NCBI GenBank assembly: GCA_011050685.1
Contig: DRFF01000058.1
Location: forward strand, 19,422-83,421
Direction of reading: 5' to 3'
Source of the DNA: Aurantimonas coralicida
Lineage (GTDB): Bacteria; Pseudomonadota; Alphaproteobacteria; Rhizobiales; Rhizobiaceae
Length of the DNA stretch: 64,000 bases
Shown: positions 11,325 through 21,141 of the stretch, in pieces
Layout of the letters: each line of letters opens with the position of its first letter
Numbering within the stretch: position 1 is the stretch's first letter
Translations under genes and position numbers: made by a program
The notes under the pieces: model-generated
Seen by the model: only the letters and a program-made list of their open reading frames with translations
Database searches by the model: none
Told to the model about the DNA's origin: nothing

Positions 11325-11352
11325 AGTGGAAGCAGACCAGAGCCAGACGTCG

Positions 11353-12828
11353 ATGTTCGTCGCTCGCCTTGCCTTTGCTGCGGATTTCGACGGTTGGCGC
11401 AAAGCCGCCCGCACGGCGCTGGCGCTCGGCATTCCGCCCGAGGTGTTGAGCTTCGTCGTCGACGATGAAGCACCCGGCCTGTTCGCCGAGCCCTTGCCCG
11501 AAGCGCCCGCCGACGCCGCGCAACCGACGGTTCCAAAGGCCTTTCCTGACCTCTCCCGCAAGCTACTCTGCCACGCCGATTCCGATCGGTTCGTCTTCGC
11601 TTACCGGCTGCTGTGGCGGCTGCAGACGGAAAAGAAGCTGCTCGAGATCGCGTCGGACCCGGATGTCCTGCGCGCCACCGCCATGGAGAAGGCGGTGCGG
11701 CGCGACAGCCACAAGATGAAGGCCTTCGTTCGCTTCCGCGAGGTCGAGGACGGCGAGGGCGGCAAGCACTATGTCGCCTGGTTCGAGCCATTCCACTACG
11801 TTGTCGAACTGACTGCCCCGTTCTTCGCCCGGCGCTTCGCCGGCATGGTCTGGACGATCATGACCCCCGAGCGCTCAGTCCACTGGGATGGCGCGGAATT
11901 GGCATTTCTGCCGGGGGCGACCAAGGACATGCGTCCCAAGGACGACGACATGGAAGCGCTGTGGCTGACCTATTACGCCTCGATCTTTAATCCCGCGCGG
12001 CTGAAGGTGAAGGCGATGCAGGCGGAAATGCCCAAGAAATATTGGGCCAACATGCCGGAGACGGCGTTGATCAAGCCGCTTGTCGCGGGCGCCGAGGCGG
12101 CGGCGCGTCGGATGATCGCAACCGCGCCGACCCTGCCGAGTTTCTCCCATGAGCGACGGATGGAGCGCGAGCAGATGGCGAAGACGAGCACAGCGCTCGA
12201 TCACGCAGCGGGCGACGCGCGGCCCGACAGCATCCGCGCGGCGCGCGCGGTGGCAAGGTCCTGCAAGGCTTGCCCGCTCTGGGAGCCAGCGACCCAGACG
12301 GTATTCGGCCAGGGACCGGACGACGCGCCGGTGATCTTCGTCGGCGAGCAGCCGGGCGACCAGGAGGACATCGCCGGCGAGCCCTTCGTCGGCCCGGCCG
12401 GAAAGGTGTTCGATCAGGCGCTCGCTGCAGCCGGCATCGACCGGCGGCAGGCCTATGTCACCAATGCGGTGAAGCACTTCAAATTCGTGCTGCGCGGCAA
12501 GCGGCGCATCCATGCCAAGCCCAATGCCGGCGAGGTGAAATCCTGCCGCTGGTGGCTGGATCTGGAACGGGAACTGATCAAGCCGAAGCTGATCGTTGCC
12601 CTCGGCGCGACGGCGGCGCAGGCCGTGCTCGGCAGATCGGTGGCGATTCGCGATATCCGCTCGCGATTGATCGACCTCGACGAGGCGACCAAGCTGTTGG
12701 TCACCATCCACCCGTCCTATATCCTGCGGCTTCCCGACGAGGCGGTGCGTGCGGGCGAGAGCGAAGCGTTCAACGCCGACATGGCGATGGTGCTGGACTT
12801 CCTGCCGGAACTGACGCTGGCGGCCTGA
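11353..12828 (+). CDS. udgX: DUF4130 domain fused to UdgX-type uracil-DNA binding protein
   Basis: Two-domain protein of 491 residues. Residues 1 to about 255 (MFVARLAFAADFDGWRKAAR..., with KYWANMPE near the end) are the DUF4130/TIGR03915 putative repair domain. From about 285 on it is a family-4-like uracil-DNA glycosylase fold, with a four-cysteine iron-sulfur pattern starting CKACPLW, the loop GEQPGDQEDIAGEPFVGPAG and the C-terminal HPSYILRLPD. At about 383-390 it carries KRRIHAKP, the UdgX signature loop. Its histidine is known to bond covalently with the abasic sugar after uracil removal, giving an irreversible protein-DNA adduct. A GTG at 11326 is an alternative start. The stop codon abuts the stop of the convergent cyd small subunit. 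Confidence 0.92.
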   Translation: MFVARLAFAADFDGWRKAARTALALGIPPEVLSFVVDDEAPGLFAEPLPEAPADAAQPTVPKAFPDLSRKLLCHADSDRFVFAYRLLWRLQTEKKLLEIASDPDVLRATAMEKAVRRDSHKMKAFVRFREVEDGEGGKHYVAWFEPFHYVVELTAPFFARRFAGMVWTIMTPERSVHWDGAELAFLPGATKDMRPKDDDMEALWLTYYASIFNPARLKVKAMQAEMPKKYWANMPETALIKPLVAGAEAAARRMIATAPTLPSFSHERRMEREQMAKTSTALDHAAGDARPDSIRAARAVARSCKACPLWEPATQTVFGQGPDDAPVIFVGEQPGDQEDIAGEPFVGPAGKVFDQALAAAGIDRRQAYVTNAVKHFKFVLRGKRRIHAKPNAGEVKSCRWWLDLERELIKPKLIVALGATAAQAVLGRSVAIRDIRSRLIDLDEATKLLVTIHPSYILRLPDEAVRAGESEAFNADMAMVLDFLPELTLAA

Positions 12829-12966
12829 TCAGCCGATCAGCACGCTGCGGATCACCAAGCCCACGAGCCCGACGGCGGCGACGCCGCCGAGCCACAAGAG
12901 GACGAACCAGCCGATCCGCTGCCACAGCGGCCCTTCGTCGCCGGCCCCGCCACGGGCGCGGCTCAA
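12829..12966 (-). CDS. Small third subunit of the bd-type oxidase (DUF2474/CydX-like)
   Basis: A 45-residue protein starting at a TTG that overlaps the cydB stop (TTGA at 12963-12966). A charged N-terminus leads to GPLWQRIGWFVLLWLGGVA and a single transmembrane helix ending VIRSVLIG. The pattern P-L-W-x-R followed by one helix is that of DUF2474 proteins encoded after CioAB-type oxidases, which probably stabilise the complex as CydX does in E. coli. No ATG is available, so automated calling could miss it. It ends exactly where the convergent udgX ends. Confidence 0.8.
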   Translation of the reverse strand: MSRARGGAGDEGPLWQRIGWFVLLWLGGVAAVGLVGLVIRSVLIG

Positions 12967-13961
12967 TGATAGCCCTCGCCGGGGCGGACTTTGCCGCGGA
13001 ACACCCAATAGGCATAGCCGGTATAGATCAGGATCATCGGGATCAGCACCGATGCGCCGACCAGCAGGAATTCCATCGAGGCATCCGGCGCGGCGGCCTC
13101 CCAGATGGTGACGTCCGGTGGAATGATGTTCGGGTAGAAGCTGATGCCGAGCCCGGCGAAGGCGAGCAGGAAAAGCGCCAGCGCCGACAGGAAAGGCCGC
13201 ACATCCTTGCCGGCGGCCAGCGACTGCAACAGGCTGAAGGCGGCGAGAGCGGTGAGGATCGGCACCGGCGCCACATAGAGGATCTGCGGGAAAGCGAACC
13301 AGCGCAGGTAGAACTCCTCCTTCAGAAACGGCATCCACAGGCTGACCGCGCCCATCAGCAACAGCGTGCCGATTCCGGCGAAAAAGGCATAACGGCGCGC
13401 GATGTCGCGCAATTCCCCGTCGGTCTTCATCACCAGCCAGGTTGCGCCGAGCAGCGTGTAGCCGATGACGACGGCGCCACCGGTCATCAGCGAGAAGGGT
13501 GTGAGCCAGTCGAACCAGCCGCCGGCATAGGCGCGGCCGGACACCTCGATCCCCTGCACCAGCGTGCCGAGGGCGATACCCTGGCTGAGCGCCGCGACGA
13601 AGGAGCCGAGAAAGAACGAGACGTCCCAGAGCCAGCGGCCGCGCACCGTCTTGAACCGGTATTCGAAGGCGACGCCCCGGAAGATCAGCGCCAGCAGCAT
13701 GGCGATGATCGGTGCGTAGATCGCCGGCATGATGATGGCGTAGGCCAGTGGAAAGACTGCGAACAGGCCGCCGCCGCCCAGGATCAGCCAGGTCTCGTTG
13801 CCGTCCCAGATCGGTGCCACGGTGTTCATCGCCGTATCCCGGTTTTCGGTCCGGCCGAGCAATGGGAAGAGGATGCCGGTGCCGAGATCGAAGCCGTCGA
13901 GAATGACATAGGCGACCACGGCGAAGGCGATGAGGAACGCCCAGAGAATAGCAAGGTCCAT
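12963..13961 (-). CDS. cydB: Cytochrome bd-type (CioB) quinol oxidase subunit II
   Basis: Integral membrane subunit of 332 residues with about eight helices. It starts MDLAILWAFLIAFAVVAYVILDGFDLG, the CydB signature containing the conserved DGFDLG. The WDGNETWLILGGGGLFAVFP block follows. The length (about 330) and close spacing to subunit I match the cyanide-insensitive CioAB type rather than E. coli CydB. It is transcribed with subunit I (10-base gap) and coupled to the 45-residue third subunit. Confidence 0.93.
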   Translation of the reverse strand: MDLAILWAFLIAFAVVAYVILDGFDLGTGILFPLLGRTENRDTAMNTVAPIWDGNETWLILGGGGLFAVFPLAYAIIMPAIYAPIIAMLLALIFRGVAFEYRFKTVRGRWLWDVSFFLGSFVAALSQGIALGTLVQGIEVSGRAYAGGWFDWLTPFSLMTGGAVVIGYTLLGATWLVMKTDGELRDIARRYAFFAGIGTLLLMGAVSLWMPFLKEEFYLRWFAFPQILYVAPVPILTALAAFSLLQSLAAGKDVRPFLSALALFLLAFAGLGISFYPNIIPPDVTIWEAAAPDASMEFLLVGASVLIPMILIYTGYAYWVFRGKVRPGEGYH

Positions 13962-13971
13962 CGTCGTCTCC

Positions 13972-15390
13972 CTATTCAGCCGGATCGACGGCGGCGTGAC
14001 CGTCTGCTGATGCCGACGAGGCCAGCCCGGCGGTCCGGGTCGGGTGATCCAGCGTCTCTTCCTCGAAGGGCGTCGGGGGCTTCGACATCAGCCGCAGGAT
14101 GTAGAAGGTGCCGGCGCCGAACAGCAGGAAATAGACGATGATGAAAGCCAGGAGCGACGCGCCGACCGCCTCCGCCGCGATCGGCGAGACGCTCTCGGAC
14201 GTTCGCAGAAGACCGTAGACGGTGAAGGGTTGGCGACCGACCTCCGTGGTGATCCAACCGGCGATGACGGCGACGAAGCCCATCGGCCCCATGGCGATCA
14301 TCGCTCGCTGCAGCCAGGGACTTTCGTAGATCGAGCCGAAAGCCCGGCGAAACAGCGACCACAGCCCGATACCGAGCATGGCGAAGCCGATGCCGACCAT
14401 GGTCCGGAACGACCAGAATACGACGGTTGAATTTGGCCAATCCTCGCGCGGGAAGGCGTCGAGCCCCTTCACCGTGCCATCGAGCGACCGGGTGAGGATG
14501 AGCGAACCGAGATAGGGGATATCGACGGCATATTTTGTCCTCCCTTCCTCCATGTCAGGGATGCCGAACAGCGTTAGCGGCATCGGCCCGTCGACATTGG
14601 TCTCGAAATGCCCCTCCATGGCAGCGACCTTGGCCGGCTGATGCTCCAGCGTGTTGAGGCCGTGCTCGTCGCCGGCGATGATCTGAAGTGGGGCGACGAC
14701 TGTTGCCATCCACAGCGCCATCGAGAACATCAGCCGAGCGCTGGCGTTATAACGACTACGCAGGAGGTGGAATGCCCCGACCGCGCCGACGACGAAAGCG
14801 GTCGTCAGATACGCCGCCAGCACCATGTGGACGAGGCGGTAGGGGAAGGAAGGATTGAAGACGATCGCCCACCAATCCTCCGGCACGAACTGGCCGCCGG
14901 CATTGATCCCGTAGCCGGCCGGCGTGTGCATCCAGGAATTGACCGACAGGATCCAGAAGGCCGAGAACACGGTGCCGAGTGCGACGACGGCCGTTGCGGC
15001 GAAATGCAATCTTGCGCCGACCCGCTTCTGGCCGAACAGCATGATGCCGAGGAAGCCGGCCTCCAGGAAAAACGCCGACAGCACCTCATAGCCCATCATC
15101 GGACCGAGGATCGGGCCCGTCTTGTCCGAGAACACCGACCAGTTGGTGCCGAACTGGTAGCTCATGGTGATGCCCGACACGACGCCCATGCCGAAGCTGA
15201 TCGCGAAGATCTTTACCCAGTACTTGAATGTATCCATGTAGACCGGCTTGCCGGTCGCCAGCCACAACCCTTCCAGCACAGCCAGATAGGAGGCAAGCCC
15301 GATCGAAAAGGCCGGGAAGATGATGTGGAATGCGATGGTGAAGCCGAACTGGACTCGGGCGAGAAGGACGGGATCGAAGCCTTCGAACAT
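13972..15390 (-). CDS. cydA: Cytochrome bd-type (CioA) quinol oxidase subunit I
   Basis: Heme-bearing subunit of 472 residues that oxidises quinol and reduces O2 to water at the cytoplasmic membrane. Conserved segments include ARVQFGFTIAFHIIFPAFSIG near the N-terminus (heme ligand His), SYQFGTNW, GYEVLSAFFLEAGFLG and EVGRQPFTVYGLLRT. The short Q-loop and total length indicate the CioA-like, often cyanide-tolerant class. First gene of the three-gene operon; its promoter lies in the roughly 220-base gap shared with the divergent glycerate kinase. Confidence 0.94.
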   Translation of the reverse strand: MFEGFDPVLLARVQFGFTIAFHIIFPAFSIGLASYLAVLEGLWLATGKPVYMDTFKYWVKIFAISFGMGVVSGITMSYQFGTNWSVFSDKTGPILGPMMGYEVLSAFFLEAGFLGIMLFGQKRVGARLHFAATAVVALGTVFSAFWILSVNSWMHTPAGYGINAGGQFVPEDWWAIVFNPSFPYRLVHMVLAAYLTTAFVVGAVGAFHLLRSRYNASARLMFSMALWMATVVAPLQIIAGDEHGLNTLEHQPAKVAAMEGHFETNVDGPMPLTLFGIPDMEEGRTKYAVDIPYLGSLILTRSLDGTVKGLDAFPREDWPNSTVVFWSFRTMVGIGFAMLGIGLWSLFRRAFGSIYESPWLQRAMIAMGPMGFVAVIAGWITTEVGRQPFTVYGLLRTSESVSPIAAEAVGASLLAFIIVYFLLFGAGTFYILRLMSKPPTPFEEETLDHPTRTAGLASSASADGHAAVDPAE

Positions 15391-15610
15391 GGCGCTGCCT
15401 TCGGCTGTTCCTGCGACGCGGGTGTGGGCTCAACATAGGCCGCGTGCACCGCGTAAGAAGGTGCTCGCGGCTATTTTGCCATCCTCCGCTCGCCGTCGTT
15501 CCCAATGCCGCGCCATGCGATGTCGGGTTTCGTCAAGCCCTTTCACCGCTGTTCAGTCCCACGGCCTGGCTGCTATAGGGGCGGCGATTGATTGAGCGGG
15601 CGGGGGCGAA

Positions 15611-16897
15611 ATGAACCAGAATCGGACGCGGGACGATCTCACCGCGATCTTCGAGCGGGCAGTGGCGGTCGCGCACCCTTCGACCATTCTGGCCGCACAT
15701 TTGCCGAAGCCGCCCGTCGGACGGATCGTCATCCTCGCAGCCGGCAAGGCGGCGGCTTCGATGGCGGCGGCGGCCGTGGCGCACTATCGCGGCACCCACG
15801 GCGTCCCGGACTCCGGTCTGACCGGGATCGCCGTCACCCGCGACGGCTATGCGCTGGATGCCGGGCCGATCCCTGTCGTCGAGGCCGGCCATCCGCTGCC
15901 CAACGAAAACGGACTCGCTGCGACCGCGAAGGTTCTCGAACTGGCCGAGGCGGCCGGCAAGGACGATCTCGTGCTGGCGCTGATCTCAGGCGGGGGCTCG
16001 GCGAACTGGCTGCTGCCCGCCGACGGCGTCAGCCTTGCCGACAAGCAGGCCGTGACCAGGGCGTTGCTCAGAAGCGGCGCCGGGATCGGTGAGATAAACT
16101 GCGTGCGCAAGCACCTGTCGAAGATCAAGGGCGGCCGGCTCGCCAAGGCTTGCGGCGACGCACGCCTCCTCACCCTGGCGATCTCGGACGTGCCGGGCGA
16201 CGACCCGAGCGTCATCGCCTCCGGACCCACCGTGCCCGATCCGACGACGCTCGCCGAGGCGCGGGCGATCATCGCAAAGCGCGGCATCGACCTGCCGCCG
16301 TCGTGCCGGGCGGCGCTGGAAGACCCGGCGAACGAGTCGCCGAAGCCCGGCGATCCGATCTTCGCGGCGAGCGAATACCGGACCATCGCGACGCCGGCCG
16401 CCTCGCTTGAGGCCGCCGAAAGCGCCGCGACCGCGCTCGGCTACACCGTCCACAGCCTTGGCGCGGACGTCGAGGGCGAGGCGCGGGACGTGGCGCGCCA
16501 ACATGCGCGTCTGGCGCTCGCGGCCAAAGCACGTGGCGAGCGGCTGGCCATCCTGTCCGGCGGCGAACTGACCGTGACGATCCGCGGCGAGGGGCGCGGC
16601 GGGCCGAACCAGGAATACGCCCTTGCGCTAGGCGTCGCGCTCGATGGCGAGCCCGGCATCGCGGCGCTGTCCGGCGACACGGACGGCACCGACGGCGGCA
16701 CCGGATTGTCCAGCGATCCGGCCGGTGCTTTCGTGCTGCCGGACACGCTGGCGCGGGCGAAAGCCGCCGGGCTCGACGCCGAGCGCGCGCTAGCGGACAA
16801 TGATTCCACCGGGTTTTTCGAGGCGCTGGGCGACCTGTTCGCGCCGGGCCCGACCCACACCAACGTCAATGATTGCCGCATCATCCTCGTCGGATGA
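15611..16897 (+). CDS. gckA: Glycerate 2-kinase (GckA/TtuD, MOFRL family)
   Basis: Phosphorylates D-glycerate to 2-phosphoglycerate, linking glyoxylate/serine or tartrate metabolism to glycolysis; cytoplasmic, 428 residues. The N-terminal DUF4147 domain contains ALISGGGSANWLLPADG and the catalytic-region block NCVRKHLSKIKGGRLA, followed by SDVPGDDPSVIASGPT. The C-terminal MOFRL domain has GRGGPNQEYALALG, SGDTDGTDGG and a threonine/asparagine-rich end (GPTHTNVNDCRIILVG). Together with the Calvin operon it could recycle photorespiratory glycolate via glycerate; this is an inference. Confidence 0.92.
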   Translation: MNQNRTRDDLTAIFERAVAVAHPSTILAAHLPKPPVGRIVILAAGKAAASMAAAAVAHYRGTHGVPDSGLTGIAVTRDGYALDAGPIPVVEAGHPLPNENGLAATAKVLELAEAAGKDDLVLALISGGGSANWLLPADGVSLADKQAVTRALLRSGAGIGEINCVRKHLSKIKGGRLAKACGDARLLTLAISDVPGDDPSVIASGPTVPDPTTLAEARAIIAKRGIDLPPSCRAALEDPANESPKPGDPIFAASEYRTIATPAASLEAAESAATALGYTVHSLGADVEGEARDVARQHARLALAAKARGERLAILSGGELTVTIRGEGRGGPNQEYALALGVALDGEPGIAALSGDTDGTDGGTGLSSDPAGAFVLPDTLARAKAAGLDAERALADNDSTGFFEALGDLFAPGPTHTNVNDCRIILVG

Positions 16898-16925
16898 GCG
16901 GCGCGGCAGCGAAACGAGGCCAGCC

Positions 16926-17609
16926 ATGCAACGATCACGCGTCAATGAGATCATTCGCCAGGGCGGCGAATTCATCCGCTCCTTCGGCTACGTCATGCCG
17001 CCCTTCGCCTATCTCTCGCCCAGCGAGATGAAGTCCCGCCGCAGCGAACTGTCGGCCATCGTCGAGCGCCGACTCGGCTGGGACGTCACCGATTACGGTA
17101 AGGGCGACTACGACCGGCTCGGCCTGTTCCTGTTCACCGTGAGGAACGGCCACAGCGCCGACCTTCAGGCCGGACGCGGTATGCTGTACGCCGAAAAGAT
17201 CATGATCTCGCGGCACGACCAGATATCGCCGATGCACCGCCACATCGTAAAGGCCGAGGACATCATCAATCGCGGCGGCGCAACGCTGGCGCTCGAACTC
17301 TTCGAGAGCGCCCCGGATGGTTCGGTTGATGAGGACGCCGAGGTCACGGTCGTCACCGACGGCATCACCCGCAAGCTTCCCGCAGGCGGCATCCTCAAGC
17401 TGTCGCCCGGCGAGAGCGTGACGCTGCTGCCCGGCAGCTGGCATGCCTTCTGGGGCGAGGGCGGCGACGTCTTGATCGGCGAGGTTTCGACCGTCAACGA
17501 CGATCTCACCGACAACATTTTTCGCGAGCCGATCGGCCGCTTCGCCGAGATCGAGGAGGACGATGACCCGCTGCATCTCTTGGTGTCCGACTATGACAAG
17601 TGGCTATAA
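16926..17609 (+). CDS. D-lyxose/D-mannose isomerase family protein
   Basis: Cupin-fold metal-dependent sugar isomerase, 227 residues. Metal ligands are visible in ISPMHRHIVKAEDIINRGG (paired histidines and Glu) and in the second strand set LLPGSWHAFWGEGGDVLIGEVSTVNDD. These match the D-lyxose isomerase family (aldose-ketose interconversion). It lies 28 bases after gckA and is probably co-transcribed, suggesting a sugar or sugar-acid catabolic pair. The substrate cannot be fixed from sequence alone. Confidence 0.82.
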   Translation: MQRSRVNEIIRQGGEFIRSFGYVMPPFAYLSPSEMKSRRSELSAIVERRLGWDVTDYGKGDYDRLGLFLFTVRNGHSADLQAGRGMLYAEKIMISRHDQISPMHRHIVKAEDIINRGGATLALELFESAPDGSVDEDAEVTVVTDGITRKLPAGGILKLSPGESVTLLPGSWHAFWGEGGDVLIGEVSTVNDDLTDNIFREPIGRFAEIEEDDDPLHLLVSDYDKWL

Positions 17610-17632
17610 AAAGCCGCCGCCTCTTGCTCTTT

Positions 17633-17649
17633 GTAAGCGTTTAGCTTAC
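17633..17649. promoter_or_regulatory. Inverted repeat upstream of higB, likely HigA/HigBA operator
   Basis: GTAAGC (17633-17638), loop GTTTA, GCTTAC (17644-17649): a perfect six-base dyad 24 bases before the higB start. Toxin-antitoxin operons of this class are autorepressed through palindromes at the promoter, so an operator role is inferred. Confidence 0.55.
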
Positions 17650-17672
17650 GTTGCGCCCTGATGCGGTGAGCG

Positions 17673-17951
17673 ATGATCAAGAACTTCAAAAGCAAGGCGC
17701 TGGAGCAGCTTTGGACCACCGGAAAATCGGCGAAAGTTCGGCCCGACTTGCAAAAGCGGATTCTTCGTCGTCTCGATGCGTTGGACGTCGCGCGCTCGAT
17801 CGCGGATCTCAAAATGCCGGGCTTTGATTTTCATGCTTTGCTCGGCTTCGATCCGACCCGGTACACCATTCACATCAACGGGCCTTGGTGTCTGACGTTT
17901 GAGTTTGAGGGTGCCGAGCCCAGCCGTATCGATCTTGAGCAGTATCACTGA
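17673..17951 (+). CDS. higB: HigB-like RelE/ParE-family toxin
   Basis: Ribosome-dependent mRNA interferase-type toxin, 92 residues. It shows the HigB pattern: MIKNFKSKALEQLW at the start, ILRRLDALDVA in the middle, and the C-terminal NGPWCLTFEFEG...LEQYH, with the catalytic-region tyrosine and histidine at the end. It is followed ten bases later by a HigA antitoxin, in the toxin-first order typical of HigBA. Confidence 0.92.
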   Translation: MIKNFKSKALEQLWTTGKSAKVRPDLQKRILRRLDALDVARSIADLKMPGFDFHALLGFDPTRYTIHINGPWCLTFEFEGAEPSRIDLEQYH

Positions 17952-17961
17952 GGTTATCTCG

Positions 17962-18273
17962 ATGACGGATATGTCCACAGATCGCGACCCGAATCGCTGT
18001 CCGATCCATCCGGGCGAGCTTCTGCGCGAGGACGTTCTGCCGGCCACCGGCCGCACCAAGACCGAAATCGCTGCCTTGCTCGGTATCTCTCGTCAGCAAC
18101 TTTACGACATCCTGCGCGAAAAGAAGCCGGTATCGGCAGACGTCGCGGTACGCCTTGGCAAGTTGTTTGGAAATGGTGCGGGGTTGTGGCTCCGTATGCA
18201 GGCCGCTCACGACGCCTGGCATGCCGAGCGCGATGTCGACGTCAGCGCGATCCCGACCCTGACCGCCGCCTGA
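17962..18273 (+). CDS. higA: HigA-like antitoxin, HTH transcriptional regulator
   Basis: A 103-residue XRE-type helix-turn-helix antitoxin. The family start CPIHPGELLREDVLPATGRTK is followed by the HTH TEIAALLGISRQQLYDILREK and the block LGKLFGNGAGLWLRMQAAHD. It binds and neutralises HigB and probably represses the operon through the dyad at 17633-17649. An alternative ATG lies three codons downstream. Confidence 0.92.
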   Translation: MTDMSTDRDPNRCPIHPGELLREDVLPATGRTKTEIAALLGISRQQLYDILREKKPVSADVAVRLGKLFGNGAGLWLRMQAAHDAWHAERDVDVSAIPTLTAA

Positions 18274-18412
18274 GCGATTCTGTGGACATGATGCCGCGTG
18301 CCTGACTCCGGAGCGCGGCCGCGTGTTATGGATGACGCCCTGCCGGTTCGCACTCCCGAGTCGACCGGCACGGCATCCTCGACGACCACCCTTTGCGGCG
18401 AAAAGACTCCTC

Positions 18413-19972
18413 ATGACGATTGCCGTCGATCTCGGCACGACCCCAACCGGCGAACCGGCGGAGCTCGATCTGGAAGAGCTCCTGTCGACGCGCCTGCTCG
18501 TCCAGGGCAATTCCGGCTCCGGCAAGTCGCATCTCTTGCGCCGTCTTCTGGAACGCAGCGCCGACTGGGTGCAGCAGGCGATCATCGACCCCGAGGGCGA
18601 TTTCGTCTCGCTGGCCGAGCGCTACGGCCATGTCGTCGTCGACGCCAACCGCACGCCGGCGGAACTGACGCGGATCGCGCGACGCATCCGGGAGCATCGC
18701 GCCTCGGTCGTGCTTGATCTGGAAGGGCTCGACGCCGAGGTGCAGATGATGTGCGCGGCCGCCTTCCTGAACGGGCTGTTCGACGCCGACCGCGCCCATT
18801 GGTATCCGATGCTGATCGCCGTCGATGAGGCGCATCTGTTCGCACCGGCGATGGCGGGCGAACACTCCGAGGAAGCCCGCCGGGCCTCGCTCGGCGCGAT
18901 GACCAACCTCATGTGCCGTGGCCGCAAGCGTGGGCTTGCCGGCGTTATCGCCACCCAGCGGCTGGCCAAGCTCGCCAAGAACGTCGCGGCCGAGGCCTCG
19001 AACTTCCTGATGGGCCGCACCTTCCTCGACATCGACATGCAGCGCGCCGCCGATTTGCTTGGCATGGACCGGCGGGCGGCCGAGCGGTTCCGCGATCTGG
19101 AAACCGGCAATTTCGTCGCCCTCGGGCCGGCGTTGTCGCGGCGCCCGGTGCCGATCAGGATCGGCTCGGTCGAGACGGCGGGGCGCAGCGGCCGGCCATC
19201 CTTGATGCCGTTGCCGGAAACGCCGCGCGAGACGATGGAGGATCTGATCTTCACCGTCAGCGAAGAGGACCGGGCGGCCGAGCGCCAGCGCCCGCAGCGG
19301 CCCTTCGCGAGCCCGTCGCCGCGCCTCGAGGCGGCGAACGCACCGGTCGCGACCCATGAACTCCTGGAGCGCGTCGCCGCCGCGCCGTCGGTGTCCGAGC
19401 GGCATGAGCCGGTCGATGACGATCCGCGCTCGGTCGAGGAGCGGGCGGCGGCGGTCGACGCGATCTTCGCCGAAATGCTCGAAGACCCCGACGCCGCCTT
19501 CCGGCCGGTGCCTGTGCTCTACCAGGATTTCCTCACCCATTGCCGGCTGAAGCGGCTGCGCGGGGCCGAAACCGACATGGCGGCGTTCCGGCGCCGGCTG
19601 TCGCTGGCCCGGGCCGGCGTCTCGGTCGAGACCGAGGACGAGGCATGGCAGGCGGTGGTCGGGCGCGCCGCGGACCTGCCGGAAGAGATGCAGGGCGTCT
19701 ACATGATGCTCGCGAGAGCCGCCCGCGACGGCGTGGAGTGCCCGTCCGACGAAGCGCTGGCCCGCGCCTATGGCAGCCATTCGCCGTCGCGCGGCCGGTT
19801 CCTCCTGAGCTTCATGGACGAACGCGGCCTGATCACCGCCGACGCCGATTTTCGCGGCAACCGGGTCGTCACCATCGCCGGCACCGACTGGCGCACCTGC
19901 CTGCCTGAGGTCAAGCACGACGCGCTCGACGAGGCGCGGGCGCGGCGGGCGGCGCGGCTGGCCAGAAGCTGA
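18413..19972 (+). CDS. HerA/DUF87-like ATP-binding protein
   Basis: A 519-residue P-loop ATPase. Walker A GNSGSGKS is at about residues 32-39 and Walker [11 protein letters not shown] at about 136-145. [20 protein letters not shown] is like the sensor/arginine region of HerA-FtsK ATPases. The second half is unconserved-looking and acidic, ending in a region that resembles a winged helix ([24 protein letters not shown]). Such proteins are common in Rhizobiales as stand-alone genes. Without an adjacent NurA-like nuclease a DNA-end-processing role cannot be assigned. Confidence 0.82.
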   Translation: MTIAVDLGTTPTGEPAELDLEELLSTRLLVQGNSGSGKSHLLRRLLERSADWVQQAIIDPEGDFVSLAERYGHVVVDANRTPAELTRIARRIREHRASVVLDLEGLDAEVQMMCAAAFLNGLFDADRAHWYPMLIAVDEAHLFAPAMAGEHSEEARRASLGAMTNLMCRGRKRGLAGVIATQRLAKLAKNVAAEASNFLMGRTFLDIDMQRAADLLGMDRRAAERFRDLETGNFVALGPALSRRPVPIRIGSVETAGRSGRPSLMPLPETPRETMEDLIFTVSEEDRAAERQRPQRPFASPSPRLEAANAPVATHELLERVAAAPSVSERHEPVDDDPRSVEERAAAVDAIFAEMLEDPDAAFRPVPVLYQDFLTHCRLKRLRGAETDMAAFRRRLSLARAGVSVETEDEAWQAVVGRAADLPEEMQGVYMMLARAARDGVECPSDEALARAYGSHSPSRGRFLLSFMDERGLITADADFRGNRVVTIAGTDWRTCLPEVKHDALDEARARRAARLARS

Positions 19973-20007
19973 CGGATCGCCGCTCGGTGGACGCCGGCCG
20001 TCACGAA

Positions 20008-21126
20008 ATGCCACTATCGGGCGCGGCAGCCACATCGATCAGGACCACCGCCGCTGACAGGACACAGGCCGACGTGGCAGAACAACCGGGCGCCGCGCCT
20101 TCGGGGGACATCGAGGGGCGCAAGAGCGATCATCTGGACATCGTGCTCGCCCCCGCGCTCGCCGCGCGGCGGGCGCCGAACGGCTTCGACCGCATCGTCT
20201 TCGAGCATGTGGCGCTGCCCGAGATCGCGCTCGCCGACGTCGATCTGTCGACCAATTTCCTCGGCCGCCGGCTGAAGGCGCCGCTCTTGATCGCATCGAT
20301 GACCGGCGGCCCCGAACGATCGGCCCGGATCAACGCCCATCTCGCCGAAGCGGCCGAAACGCTTGGCCTCGCCTTTGCCGTCGGCTCGCAGCGCATCGCG
20401 CTCGAAGGGCGCGGCTCCGGCGGCCTCGACCGGTCGCTGCGCGCCCTGGCCCCGAGCATCCCGATCCTCGGCAATATCGGCGCGGCGCAGCTGGCGCTCG
20501 GATATGGCCCCGACGAGGCCCGCCGCGCCGTCGAGATGATCGACGCCGACGCGCTGATCGTCCATCTCAATCCGCTGCAGGAAGCGGTGCAGGCTGGCGG
20601 CGATACCGACTGGCGTGGTGTCCTCGCCGCGATCGAGGGGCTGGCGCGGGCGCTGCCGGTGCCGGTCGTGGTCAAGGAAGTCGGCGCGGGCCTGTCCGGC
20701 CGGCTGGCGCGACGGCTGGTCGATGCCGGCGTCCAGGCGATCGACGTCGCCGGCGCGGGCGGCACCAGCTGGGCCGCGGTCGAGGCGGAGCGGGCGGGCG
20801 ATACCGCAACGCGCGAAACGGCGCTGGTGTTTTCCGATTGGGGCATTGCGACCCCGCGCGCGATCGTCGCCGTGCGCGCCGCCTGCCCGGATACGGTCGT
20901 CATCGGCTCGGGCGGGGTGCGCAACGGGCTCGACGCGGCCAGGGCGATCCGACTCGGCGCCGATCTGGCCGGCCAGGCGGCGGCCTCGCTGCCCCATGCC
21001 GAGCGCTCGGCCGAGGCGGTCGTCGACCACTTTCGCCAAATCATCCAGCAATTGCGCATCGCCTGTTTCTGCACCGGCTCGGCCGATCTGGCGGCATTGC
21101 GGCAGGCGCCGCTGCTGGAGGGGTGA
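20008..21126 (+). CDS. fni: Type 2 isopentenyl-diphosphate delta-isomerase (FMN-dependent)
   Basis: Interconverts IPP and DMAPP using FMN, NAD(P)H and Mg2+; feeds isoprenoid synthesis. Signature blocks: [11 protein letters not shown] near the N-terminus, [42 protein letters not shown](x)[25 protein letters not shown] and [14 protein letters not shown], all in the order of the family. ATG 20008 is used. A GTG at 20074, nearer the first conserved block and preceded by a purine-rich stretch, may be the real start. ispE and a polyprenyl synthase occur 31-35 kb downstream in this window. Confidence 0.92.
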   Translation: MPLSGAAATSIRTTAADRTQADVAEQPGAAPSGDIEGRKSDHLDIVLAPALAARRAPNGFDRIVFEHVALPEIALADVDLSTNFLGRRLKAPLLIASMTGGPERSARINAHLAEAAETLGLAFAVGSQRIALEGRGSGGLDRSLRALAPSIPILGNIGAAQLALGYGPDEARRAVEMIDADALIVHLNPLQEAVQAGGDTDWRGVLAAIEGLARALPVPVVVKEVGAGLSGRLARRLVDAGVQAIDVAGAGGTSWAAVEAERAGDTATRETALVFSDWGIATPRAIVAVRAACPDTVVIGSGGVRNGLDAARAIRLGADLAGQAAASLPHAERSAEAVVDHFRQIIQQLRIACFCTGSADLAALRQAPLLEG

Positions 21127-21141
21127 GGAGTGTCCGGGCTC

